Assembly (NCBI GenBank): GCA_950295325.1 | Contig: OX485803.1 | Location: forward strand, 48,189,554-48,253,553 | Source: Polytrichum commune | Lineage: Eukaryota; Streptophyta; Polytrichopsida; Polytrichales; Polytrichaceae | Direction of reading: 5' to 3' | Length of the DNA: 64,000 bases | Shown: positions 1-9,661 of the stretch, in pieces | How positions within the stretch are numbered: the first letter of the stretch is position 1 | How the letters are laid out: the number at the start of each line of letters is the position of its first letter | Notes under the pieces: generated by a model | The model's database searches: none | The model's input: the letters and a program-made list of their open reading frames with translations, nothing else | What the model was told of the DNA's origin: nothing | Made by a program: the position numbers and the translations under genes

Positions 1-110
1 AATATCTCGCTTGTCCTGCCCCCCAATTGTCCCCAGCACCTGAACGATGGAGAAAAGAAAATGCCTGCCTACACAAGAGGGATTTACAACTTTCCCTCTT
101 GGCACGATTC
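1..110 (+). pseudogene. possible exon fragment cut by the window edge
   Basis: The first 30 bases resemble bases 630-660 closely (about 25 of 32 positions by eye). In the frame shared with that second copy they read Y-L-A-x-P-A-x-Q, followed by a stretch open to about base 110 (through a W-R-K-E-N segment). This looks like a captured or duplicated piece of a coding exon next to a Mutator-like element. I do not recognise the protein, and it runs off the window, so a real 3' exon of an upstream gene is also possible. Confidence 0.3.
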
Positions 111-247
111 CCTCTTGTGTGTGTGTGCGCGAGCGAAAAATGTAAGAATTCCCTTCAGAAGGAGGGGATTGTTCCACAGTGGAAAAAACTATCCTCTTTC
201 CCATGCGGGAGTTTCCCAAATGCTCCTTGTGTTAGTTGCAGAGGAAG

Positions 248-451
248 CAGTGATCGGGGAGATTTTTGGGCATAATCGGTTGAGATCCTAGTGTTTGCAA
301 GTCCAACCGGTTACATGTTGACATCCTTCGGTTTTTCCTTTATTAAATTGGGGTATATTGTACAAACTCCTCTATAACGATCGGTAATTCTCCTGCAGTC
401 TTGAACTTCAACCGGTTATTTCTCAAACTGCCCATTCTCCCCGATCATAGC
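248..451 (+). mobile_element. short Mutator-like MITE, copy 1
   Basis: The ends are inverted (TGATCGGGGAGA at the left, TCTCCCCGATCA at the right). The inside carries several AACCGGTT-type motifs. It is the same family as the copies at 670-898, 20985-21200, 25221-25468 and 25490-25906, and its ends match the longer elements at 33278-34281 and 52266-52924. No clean target duplication is visible here. Confidence 0.7.
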
Positions 452-455
452 AAGA

Positions 456-558
456 AACCAGTGGATGAGTTTGAGTAAGGATCAGTTGAGGTTCCAGACT
501 TCAAGAAAATGGCCGATCGTGTTAGAGAAATCTATGGAATATGCCTCAAATTAATAAA
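456..558 (-). mobile_element. partial inverted copy of the same MITE family
   Basis: Bases from about 468 to 558 match the inner half of the family in reverse orientation, including the stretch that ends in AATTAATAAAGAAA. It directly abuts the Q-rich fragment that follows. Confidence 0.5.
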
Positions 559-669
559 GAAACAACAGCAAATGCATATGGATCCACAACAGCAGCAAAT
601 GCAACACCAGGGATTCACGCAGATTCCCAAATATCTCGCTCATCCCGCCTCCCAAGTTCCAAGCAAATG
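559..669 (+). pseudogene. Gln-rich coding fragment between MITE copies
   Basis: One frame reads KQQQMHMDPQQQQMQHQG and then a segment with K-Y-L-A-H-P-A-S-Q-V-P before a TGA at 667-669. The composition and CAG/CAA use look like a genuine exon of a Gln-rich protein. It is flanked on both sides by Mutator-like repeat DNA, and its last 30 bases recur at position 1. Gene-fragment capture by a Pack-MULE is the simplest reading. The donor gene is not identifiable by eye. Confidence 0.35.
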
Positions 670-898
670 AATTGGGGGGAGAAAAGAAATGACCGCTTAT
701 TAGTTGCAGATGAAGCGGTTGAGTTTGAGAATTAATCGGAACTGGTTCGAGACTTTCGCAAAATTACCCATTGTTGTAGAGGAATCTATGGAATATTCTC
801 CGAATTAAATAAGAAGCGGCCAAAGCATGTCAACGTGTAACCAGTTGCACTGGGAAGCACCAGGGTGTTGACCGATCATGCCCAAAAATCTCCCCGGA
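670..898 (-). mobile_element. short Mutator-like MITE, inverted copy
   Basis: This is the reverse-complement version of the 248-451 element. It has GGGGGGAGAAAAG at the left and the ATGCCCAAAAATCTCCCCGG end at the right. It is diverged, and no target duplication was found. Confidence 0.6.
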
Positions 899-1250
899 CA
901 CAGGTTCCAATTTCACACCCACTTGTGTGGTTTCTTGGCCCATGGGGAGTTGGCTTTTTGTAAGGAGGCCCATGGAAAACATGCTTGGTTGTCGTTTTAA
1001 AGTTACACAATGATATGTGTATATCTACGGACCCCACTGTAGGAGGGGTTGGGGATTCGCAACGTCTACGTAAATCCATATGGTAACAAATTCCAGATGA
1101 GTTCTTTCGGGTGGATGGGCTGTAGTTTGTTTTAGAGGGTGGGTTGCAAGTTGGCAGGTAGGCCCTCCCTATCCCCTCTTTACTAGTTTAAAAAATAAAG
1201 GAAAGCATGTGCACATGATGAGCTTAGATTATTATTTTCCAAAATTATTG

Positions 1251-1297
<47 letters not shown>

Positions 1298-2660
1298 GTG
1301 ACTTTCAAATATTTTTCTTCTTACATTTGGCAATCGACTAACATTGTTCGTTGAGTTATGTTTAATTTCTTTTTTTTGATTGACAATCCACCTTGTTTGT
1401 AGGATTGTTCATATCTTCATCATTCTATTGAAACAATTGGTGGTTTTTATCTTCTATTTGTTCAAAGTCACGCATAGATGTTCTTCTGCAAAATCATGAT
1501 CTTTATTGTGGAAATTCATACACTTAAAATTGGAAGTATTGTATTATATTATAATACATTAAATTCAACAGTACCATGTGACACATCTTTATATGAAAGT
1601 GTGGAATCACATTCCACTAGTTAAGTAGGTTTAAAAACCTTCATTAGGGTATCAATTGAGCACATGTATTACAATCAATACCTTAACCATAATCTCACTG
1701 TTCCATATCCTAAACTAATTTCTACAACACAATTACACCTTATTCTAATGTGAAGTGTAATGTTTATATCCTAACCTGGTATTGTTTTGTGTTCACACCC
1801 TAATATGTCATTGCTTTTCCCATATTATGTATGCTTCACTCATTACCAGTAATAAATTCTAGTATTAGTATATAAGTTCTATGCAAATAAAATAACGATC
1901 TCATCAATACTTATCACCCGCCTCAAAGAATAATAATAATAATAATAAGTTATTTTTCAAACACCAGTTATTACATATTCTACATGCATTCCACCTATCA
2001 CACCAAACAAGCAAAAATTGAGGTTGGAGGGCTTAGCGTTGTATGTGTAATTCATGGACACAGATTCATAAGTTTTTAAAAACATATGATCTATGATGTC
2101 TTAAAGCTTAAAGTTCTTACTTCTAGCAATGTCTATTTTAACATTAAGAATACATTTAGATCAACTCAAAAAAGAAACAACGTCATAACTCATCCTGGTC
2201 ATGATACCGGAGTCTTCTTTCATTTGTTTATTTATGTTGTCTCATCCTACAAACATATTATAATGACTTTTAATCTTATAGAGTTCATGGTTTAAAGCCT
2301 TAGAGGTAATACTGTTATTTGAATTTCATTGACATTGATGATTTTATCTTTTAAATGAGTTGGATTTAGGTGAGTTCGTAGTGCATTAATCAATTATTGA
2401 ATATTTATAGATTTTGTATGTTATTTCTTGATTTCCCAACATACTATATTTATTAGACATCATTAATTTTGGTTCGACTTTAATTTCTACATATACTATT
2501 GTTGTTTGTTAATCTCTGCATATACTATTATTTTATGCAAATATAGTTTGAACACATTGTAGGGTTTATGGATCTACATTTTGATTTCTTTAAACACATG
2601 TCGTGTTTGTCCTTGTTCTTCATATTTATTGTGTGTTCTAGACATTCAGGCATCTACTTG
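899..2660. other. AT-rich intergenic DNA, no gene seen
   Basis: No conserved reading frame was seen. It contains an AG microsatellite (1255-1292) and a short AAT repeat near 1930-1949. The rest is unremarkable AT-rich sequence. Confidence 0.6.
1255..1292. repeat. (AG)n microsatellite
   Basis: Nineteen uninterrupted AG units can be read directly. Confidence 0.95.
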
Positions 2661-2822
2661 ATTTGGTTTCCAAGTTATTATTGATTCTTGGTTGATACTG
2701 TAACTTTAGATCCTTCAATACTTCAACGTACATTTTAGGTCGATATCCACCAAAGGCTACGATATTAGGATATCGACAATTAGGAGAGTAAGAGAGATCC
2801 AATGATGATTTGGAAACCAAAA
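2661..2822. repeat. nested inverted repeat
   Basis: An outer pair TTGGTTTCCAA / TTGGAAACCAA flanks an inner pair GTCGATATCC / GGATATCGAC. It could be a small foldback element. No target duplication was identified. Confidence 0.45.
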
Positions 2823-4821
2823 GTTAGATTTGAAATTCAAGAGAGATCTAAGAGAAATTTTAAGATCAAGGGAGAATCAAGAATTTTTTGAACTTCAAGA
2901 GCAAGAGAGGTCACAAAGATAATAGAATTTAGTGGAAAAGCTTTGAGAATGCAAATGAAGGACCACAACTACTAATAACACAAACCCAAAATTCCTCAAA
3001 GCATAACTCAATAATCACAAATAATTCTCACATATACCAACAAGTACAAACATGTATTTTACAATTCGAGAGTTACAACCACCAAGTGCCTCAAGATGGT
3101 AACAAAAGAGGACAAGGAGAGTGTTGTAAAGGCCTTTTATGAAGTATCTTGTGTGGGTGGGTGGGTCCGGAAATGCTCATGATCGCTCTTGTTAAGACTT
3201 GAGGCATGTTAGTTGTGCGTAGCTAAACATATACATATAAAGTCAACAACCTCTTAGTCCAGATTTTAATCATGATAAAAACAATAGCCATTAGAGAAGG
3301 GGTTGTTTTACACCAAGTGATATTCTTAGAACCACATAAATTGACTATGTTTCACAAAGATGAAAGTCCATTTCCTTGGACTTCAAGATGAGTATACTTA
3401 GATGTTGCGAAACCCAAGCCCAGTAGTAGGACCCTAACCTGGTAATGTAGGTCATCTCCCACATGTTCCTTGTTGGAACTAGAATAGTAGAATCATTGCC
3501 CATCTTGAAAAGTTCTCAATTTTAAAACCTTTTTGGAGGCCTAGTATCAAAACAACTATGTCTATTCGACACATGTGCTATTGGACACATACTCCTTTAG
3601 TAAGATGATATCAAAGAGGTACAAACATAATTCCATAAAGGTTCTAGGCTAGTTCATGAACCTTTCAACCAATCTTACCGAGTGTCCTACCAATTGCATG
3701 CACTTCTAAATTAGTTCACGATTCTTCTAATCCGACTTGGCATGTGGCACACCGCAATTTCACAATAGTGGACCTTTACCTCTAGCAACTTCATGATTCC
3801 TCCAAACCGATTTCATAGATCTTTTCGCACTTTGTGGTTTTTTGTATTCTTAACTCCTCACCTCCTCTTTTCACATTCTTTGCCTTCCTGTTGGTTCATC
3901 TTTGCTTTATGTTTACATGACAACCTCTAGGCTCTACATTGATTTTTCTTTGGTTTTTCATTCTAGTATCTTAGAGCTAGAAGCAAATAACGTCGGTTCT
4001 TCTCTTAGCTTTGAATATTGTGTATCGAAGCAAGCAACTCAAACCCAATGTGGTTGGAGTGCACAATCTCATGGATTTGATAGTGTCAGTACTAATTTAA
4101 AGGTTTTTAGGTCACATTAATGATGATGTACAAGCAATGACTATAGACATGGCCCAAAGTTGGATAAGAGAGGTCAATCCCCGTCAATTAAAATTTAGGT
4201 GGAGCTAGTCACGGGGAGTGATTAGGAGAATCGTATACATGGTGTTCCATTCTTTATGAAATAAAATTACACAATCCATGAAATTGATTTTGCAAAGTTG
4301 TGAATATAAGTACCAAATCATAAAGTTGTTCACAACATGTAGTGATATTGGTTGAAAGTTCAAGTTAAATTGGTTGTCTATATAGTGAACTTGGTTCATG
4401 ATGCCAATGAAATTGGTAGAGCCTACTGCTAGATTGGTTTGTAAAATCATGAAATTGAGTTTGTATTTATGTGAATTCATCTTACTAAAGGAGTATTACA
4501 AATATTATACTTACTTTCATGAGGCATTAGTCCTTGCCCCTTAGCCATGTTCTGTAGGGCCTCCTTCACGTTTATATTTGAGTTTGTGGTTATGATCAAG
4601 GGTGAGGTGTATCAACCACAAATCAACATGGGAAAGGTTTTTTTTACCTAATTCCTAACATGGGAATCAAAAATCATAATTTAACACATCTATACAAATA
4701 CATGATGAGAAAAATATTCATAAACATTGTATCATTTCATTTATGTTCATTGATATCCGATGCCATAAACATCACACGTGCTCACTATAGAGAATCAACA
4801 ATGGTATTACCACTAAACATG
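2823..4821. other. intergenic DNA, no gene seen
   Basis: AT-rich sequence with no convincing coding region and no repeat structure that I could define. Confidence 0.5.
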
Positions 4822-4824
4822 TAA

Positions 4825-5207
4825 GGCCCTTACCAGACGGCCGGCAGGCAATTTCGCCGTGCAAGCTAGGAAAACCTGTAGGCTCGCTATAGCCACTTCA
4901 CCCCAACCTCGCTAGAGCCACCACACGAGCGGCATGAATTTCCTCATCATTGACGACAACTAGGCACGGAGATTCGGCGAGAGAGGGTGGGAGAGAGCGG
5001 GAGAGGACAGTCTCGGTGGGCCAGGGGGTGGCCACCACCGGATTCCATGGGTTTCCGGTGGGAATCCCCTGGTAGTTCCGATGGCCTAAATTCTTGGACA
5101 CGTCATCACGCCTCCCCTCATAATGCCGCTTGTGTGGTAAACGGCAAGGCTGCTCGACCAATCAGGGCCACCGGTTCATGGAAGTTGCCGGTGGTGTGAC
5201 AAGGGCC
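4825..5207. mobile_element. PIF/Harbinger-type MITE, TAA duplication
   Basis: The element is flanked by TAA at 4822-4824 and 5208-5210. The inverted ends begin GGCCCTTACCAG and GGCCCTTGTCAC and remain similar for about 25 bases. The interior is clearly more GC-rich than its surroundings. A 3-bp TWA duplication is typical of PIF/Harbinger (Tourist-like) elements. Confidence 0.75.
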
Positions 5208-5439
5208 TAAGTCCATGCTACATGTCACAGTCACCGTGCTCTTCATTTTTTCAATTAAAATTTGTTTAAATTGACCTAGGCCACCTAGGCCTATCCCTAA
5301 TAGCACAATGGGCTTCACCCAATACAACCACATTGGCGGTGTCAGTTTGGCCATGCTTGGGCCCATGCTCCCTTAGTTACTTTTGCATAAATAGATCAAG
5401 TTTTTAAGAGAAAACTGTTGCATACACGTGTATCTCTCA

Positions 5440-5920
5440 CGGCCACTTCACACATGAGCCAAGAGCCGTGACCATGAAATTGTGAGAGCCCAGAAGAAAG
5501 TATCCAAAGGCCGTCCCAAAACACCTCCAAATCATGTAGTGTGGTCACGGGCCCTCATATGTGACCGTGCCCTCAACCAAATGCTACTTTGATGAATTTC
5601 TATTCATGCAGGTCCTCACACATGATACAATAGAATAAATCAACGGTTGTGAGCGTTTGGAGTGTCATGGTCTCCCGGTTTTGTGTTAGGCCTACCTCCA
5701 AGAAGTGGTTTCTGAAAACAATCCAAGTGACCATGAAACACGATCCATTCAATGCCATGTAGGAATCCATGTAGACTTTACATCCATCTTGCATTCACCT
5801 ACTCCGTTGGTCCCTCAAGCGTAGTGTGAAGTGAACTTGGACTGGCTCCGCCTTTTCCACCAATGAGAGTGCTTGAAGTGTAATGGTCACGGGCTCTCAG
5901 TCTCGTGTGTGAAGTGGCCC
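5440..5920. mobile_element. PIF/Harbinger-type MITE, TCA duplication
   Basis: TCA at 5437-5439 and 5921-5923 flanks inverted ends starting SGGCCACTTCACACA that stay paired for about 33 bases. The subterminal GAGCC-TGACCATGAAA motif recurs inside the element at 47932-48444, so the two are related. Confidence 0.7.
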
Positions 5921-6230
5921 TCATTCATCCATGTGGAAAACATGGTCCCTATATGTTTGTGCAAGATTCATCACAGATTTGTTCCAATAAGTTAGGCTTC
6001 TCTCAAACCACTTCCACTGTCCAATCATGTATATATAAAAAGAGAAAAGAGAAAAGAATGACCTACATAGTATCTTGGGCCTCCATAGTATTTTGATGTC
6101 ATTAACTTATGTGGGACAAATGAGAAGGGCACTATTGTGCGACAATCTTTCATTGCCAATGGGGTCCATCACACTTTTAGTTGTTGGCCACTTGTCTCAC
6201 AAAGAATAATCGTCAGCAATACATTGCTTT

Positions 6231-6424
6231 TCCCAATAAGTGCATGTTCCTATTCGGAGTTACGTAGTGCTATGACTATTTAATGAGAATGTCATATTCT
6301 ATCAAGCAAAGTCAGTTTTGCTCTACACTGTCCAAACAACCTATTGAACTTTTCTTTAGTAAAAGTTGAACACACGAGTAAGACGTTGTTGTATTGTAAC
6401 TTCGAATAGTAACACCTAATATGA
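6231..6424. mobile_element. MITE of the TCCCAATTAGTG family
   Basis: The diverged inverted ends read CCCAATAAGTG...TACTATTTGGAGTTACG-like. The inner motif around AAAGTTGAAC / CCTATTGAACTTT is shared with copies at 9088, 14445, 15688, 32625 and 47400. Confidence 0.6.
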
Positions 6425-6556
6425 CCGAGTGATTGTTTAATTTGTTTAATCACTCTAGCTATTCCCAACCAGGGCTCATTGGGAATCTATAGGGTGCTAT
6501 AATTCGATCAGGCTGGGATTGATTTCGGATATTTCTTATTGTGGATGGTTAAATTA

Positions 6557-7001
6557 GGGGCGGTTTACACTATGGACCATGAAGTCGTCCCACGGCCGTC
6601 TAAGCGATGTGATTGGACGTTGAAGTCGTCCCGGGACGACTTGGGTTTACACCAAGGAAAAAATGGCAGAGTGACCACGGAGGTTGAGGTCCACAAAATA
6701 TTATTTTTTAAGCCTACTCTATCCACTGCCATGGTCCAACGGGTTTTCCGTTGGGACAAGCAAAAGAGGTGGTCCGGGAAAAAGAGCAAGGGCCCATGTC
6801 AGAAAAATGCCGTTTTAAGCCTTTTTGGTGCATGGTCATTCTTCATGGTCCACATTCGGTTTACACCTAGTGAAGGGCCCATGAACCATGAAAACTAATA
6901 TTTTAGTAACTTGGACCATGGAAGTCGTCCCATGAAGTCGTCCCACGCAAAATAGGCCTCTTACGTGGGACGACTTCATGGTCCATAGTGTAAACCGCCC
7001 C
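6557..7001. mobile_element. PIF/Harbinger-type MITE with perfect long ends
   Basis: TTA at 6554-6556 and 7002-7004 flanks inverted repeats that match perfectly for about 38 bases, beginning GGGGCGGTTTACACTATGG. The GAAGTCGTCCC motif is repeated inside. The unmodified insertion site is preserved at about 30462-30478 with equal length, which confirms both the boundaries and the 3-bp duplication. Confidence 0.88.
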
Positions 7002-7029
7002 TTAAGGTTCCACGTTTCATGGTTTCTAA

Positions 7030-7151
7030 GGGTTAGTTTCCATGTAGGCCACTCGCCCACCAAATTCTAGTGGAAATATAGATGCCACCTGGTGGAATCC
7101 ACATTTCCTCTAGGATCTTGTGGGCAAAGCGGCCTACATAGAAACTAACCC
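7030..7151. mobile_element. 122-bp MITE, GGGTTAGTTTC ends
   Basis: TAA at 7027-7029 and 7152-7154 flanks inverted ends GGGTTAGTTTCCATGTAGG. The copy at 30499-30620 sits at the same place in the paralogous repeat, so it was inserted before that repeat was duplicated. Confidence 0.75.
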
Positions 7152-7604
7152 TAACTTTCCAACTTCGGTTATGGTATCGTCAAGGAATCAATAATGCCAT
7201 GACACTTGTCCCCGGTTATGAGTGCTAAAGTGAAGAGGAATTTGTCTCAAAATGAGCGGTCATGACAAACTCTAGACATTGGTAATGTGTTCAAACCAAC
7301 TTTTGGCTTCAAAAAAAATCACAATAATTTTAAGTTAAGAAATAAGATTACCAATTTTTTGCAGCCATCTTGATTTCTATCTTTCTACACAACAAAATGA
7401 ATAAATTGCACCATGTTGAACTTCTCCACATTTGGCGCAGAATCTCTTAAGTGATTGGCTATGGACATCTCTACTCTATATAACGGGAACATATTTTCCC
7501 AGCCGTTGCATGTTTTTAGAAATCACAGACTTATCGCATTCTGGCTACTCTAAAATTCTTCCAAATTCGCCAGCACAACTCTTCCACACAGGTTCTCGAA
7601 CTTA

Positions 7605-7998
7605 GAGCATCCTCAGTCGGTCTAGGTAAAGCTCACTGCAAACCAAGACCTATCTTGCTCAAAATTGCTCAAAATTTAGAGGGAGTGCACCAAATCTTGC
7701 TTAAAATGGACAGATCCTCCCACACTCCCTCTAAATGTCAAAAATTTGGAGGGAGTGTGGGAGGATCTTTCCATTTTAAAGCAAGATTTGGTGCACTCCC
7801 TCTAAATTTTGAAAATGTGGTGTTTTCAATGAGGGATTTCACCTACGTCAAATTTTTACAATTCTTTTTTCTTGAGAAATATCTCACGTTTATTTAGGTG
7901 TGCTTCTAATGATGGTAATTTCAGTTTCTAATTTTAGGTCAGTCAAAAGATAGGTTTTGGTTTGCAGTGAGCTTTACCTAGACCGACTGAGGATGCTC
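7605..7998. mobile_element. GAGCATCC-type MITE with inner hairpin
   Basis: TTA at 7602-7604 and 7999-8001 flanks inverted ends that begin GAGCATCCTCAGTCGGTC and remain paired for 55-60 bases. Inside, 7671-7810 is a second near-perfect palindrome of about 65-bp arms with almost no loop. Starts of the form GAGCATC with TWA duplications are common in plant Tourist-like MITEs. Confidence 0.85.
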
Positions 7999-8157
7999 TT
8001 AGAGCCATCAAGCAACCATAGCTTAACAATTATTTGTTTGGTTTAAATTGAATTATCTATTTCAAAAAATCTGGAATTCTAGCACCGCACATTTGCATAC
8101 GGTGGCAGTTGATCAATCACATTGGCATCACGGAAGCTTCAAATGGTGTAGATAATG

Positions 8158-8443
8158 GTCCGAGATGACCCTAAACTACCGGGTGATAGTGGAGAGGGTA
8201 CTCATGTCCGAAAGGAGTGGTTGGCGGTTCGATTCCAGTTATGAAATCTTCTCTCTACTTGACGGGAAAAACTAAATAAGTAGGTAGATAGATAAGTACC
8301 TAAGAGCCCACCCACCGCAAGGTAGGCAGTAAACCTCACCTTGCACCAAGAGAATTCTTGAGCAGGGTAAGGCCAAAGGGTTCAAATTCACGTCGGATTG
8401 CCCGACATTGGTTATTTATTTATTTATTTATTTATTTTTATTC
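8158..8443 (+). mobile_element. tRNA-derived SINE
   Basis: A pol III B-box, GGTTCGATTCC, lies near 8226-8240 with an A-box-like GATAGTGGAGAGGGTACTC upstream. A unique body follows, then a tail of TTTA repeats (8412-8439). An imperfect target duplication of about 15 bases (GRTGTAGAYARGR) flanks it at 8142-8157 and 8444-8457. The 3' body around GCAAGGTAGGCAGTAAACC matches the 3' end of the minus-strand LINE at 9662-9768, which may supply its mobility. Confidence 0.7.
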
Positions 8444-8594
8444 ATGATGTAGACAGGATAAAACACACCAGTGAAATATCGAAACAATTGAGTGTCATGT
8501 CCGTAACATTACTCATAAACTAGGGTGTTGCACCCCTAGTGCTAAGAATCTTGACAATCTCAAGAGAATTATACTCCTCTTTATGTTGGACCAT

Positions 8595-8643
8595 CCTTGC
8601 AAAGGGAATAGTACTATGGGTGAGTACTATTCACTTTGCAAGG
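8595..8643. repeat. short near-perfect hairpin
   Basis: Arms CCTTGCAAAGGGAATAGTAC and its complement pair at 20 of 21 positions around a 7-base loop. Function unknown; it may be the centre of a tiny foldback element. Confidence 0.75.
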
Positions 8644-8773
8644 ACAAACCTCTAGTCGGGTTGGTCCCCTCATCCAACCACCAAAATAATAAAAAGAAAA
8701 AGATTCAACGATTAAAAATACAACAAGCTGAGCAAGTTGGGGCCTACCCAGCTCACAACATCGTTGACACAGT

Positions 8774-8936
8774 GCCAAATTCAATTGACGTAATATTAAA
8801 AACCTGGGAGGTTAGTAGAGGGTCGGGGCAAACCAACCCGTACATTGATTCCTTGGAAGCAAGGGTTTAGGCATCCAACAAGGAACGAGTGTATGAGTTG
8901 GTTCGCCCAAATCGAGCCAAATTCAATTGACGTAAT
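8774..8936. repeat. 21-bp direct repeat 142 bp apart
   Basis: GCCAAATTCAATTGACGTAA recurs at 8774 and 8916. It is either the duplicated target of a small insertion (8795-8915) or a diverged tandem duplication, since a GAG/CAG-TAGTAGAG motif also follows both copies. Confidence 0.55.
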
Positions 8937-9087
8937 CCTAGCATAGTGGGCAGCTAGTAGAGTTCTCCATATAGTTATAAGTATCTCATCTTGTAGCTTG
9001 AGCAATGTTATGTTTTTTCAGCAGTGATGTTTGGGCACTAGAATGATGATGACTTGGATCGATCCATGTAATGAAACTGCACTGATC

Positions 9088-9270
9088 ATCCCAACTAGTT
9101 TGTGTTTCTAATCCGAAGTCACACAATACAATAACACCTAATTCCTACAAACGAAAGTCCAATAAGTTGTTTGAACATTATGGAACATAAATGGGTTTGT
9201 TTGGTAAAATACTACGTTGTCGTGAAATAGTTATAGCGCTCCGAATAGTAACACGCGGTGTTGTGTAGGG
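9088..9270. mobile_element. MITE of the TCCCAATTAGTG family
   Basis: The left end is ATCCCAACTAGTTTGTG and the right end is CGAATAGTAACACGCGG. The core with AAGTTGTTTGAACATTATGG is shared with the 32625 copy. Confidence 0.6.
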
Positions 9271-9661
9271 AATAAAGTAATTGGCATCCTTAGGAAACTC
9301 CATGCTCCGGTTTCGCAAGCAATAGGCTGGAAAGAGGGAGGCCGACAACAGTACGAGTAGTTGGAGTGGTGGCAGGGCATGGACCCTCTGGGGCCTGTGT
9401 CCCGACCCAAATGTATGAGTAGGACAATCACACTTCCCACCTATTAGGAAGAATGTGCTGACTCACCCTACCAATGGACTCCCACCCCCCCATCATCTAT
9501 CTACACATTCCACCTCTCCCTCACGAATCCAAGTATGAGGTAATCACTTATTAAAAGCAACTTCTACACTATATGAAACTTAAGGTTTAGGGTTTCATAA
9601 CACCTACCGAGGGGTAACAATCAAATCATATCCCTCCCCCCCTCCCCCAACAAAGAAAAGA

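Larger units (their letters stand above)
6468..7490. repeat. dispersed repeat copy interrupted by two MITEs
   Basis: Bases 6468-6556 and 7002-7490 form one copy of a repeat seen again at 30380-30950, and as inverted arms at 29440-30305. All share GGGAATCTATAGGGTGC at one end and an ATCTCTTAAGTGA motif near the other. The 6557-7001 element is inserted in this copy and absent from the 30.4-kb copy. Confidence 0.7.

Noticed and set aside
8226-8240. B-box GGTTCGATTCC as a tRNA gene
   Set aside because: No cloverleaf or acceptor stem can be formed; the SINE body, TTTA tail and target duplication explain it.
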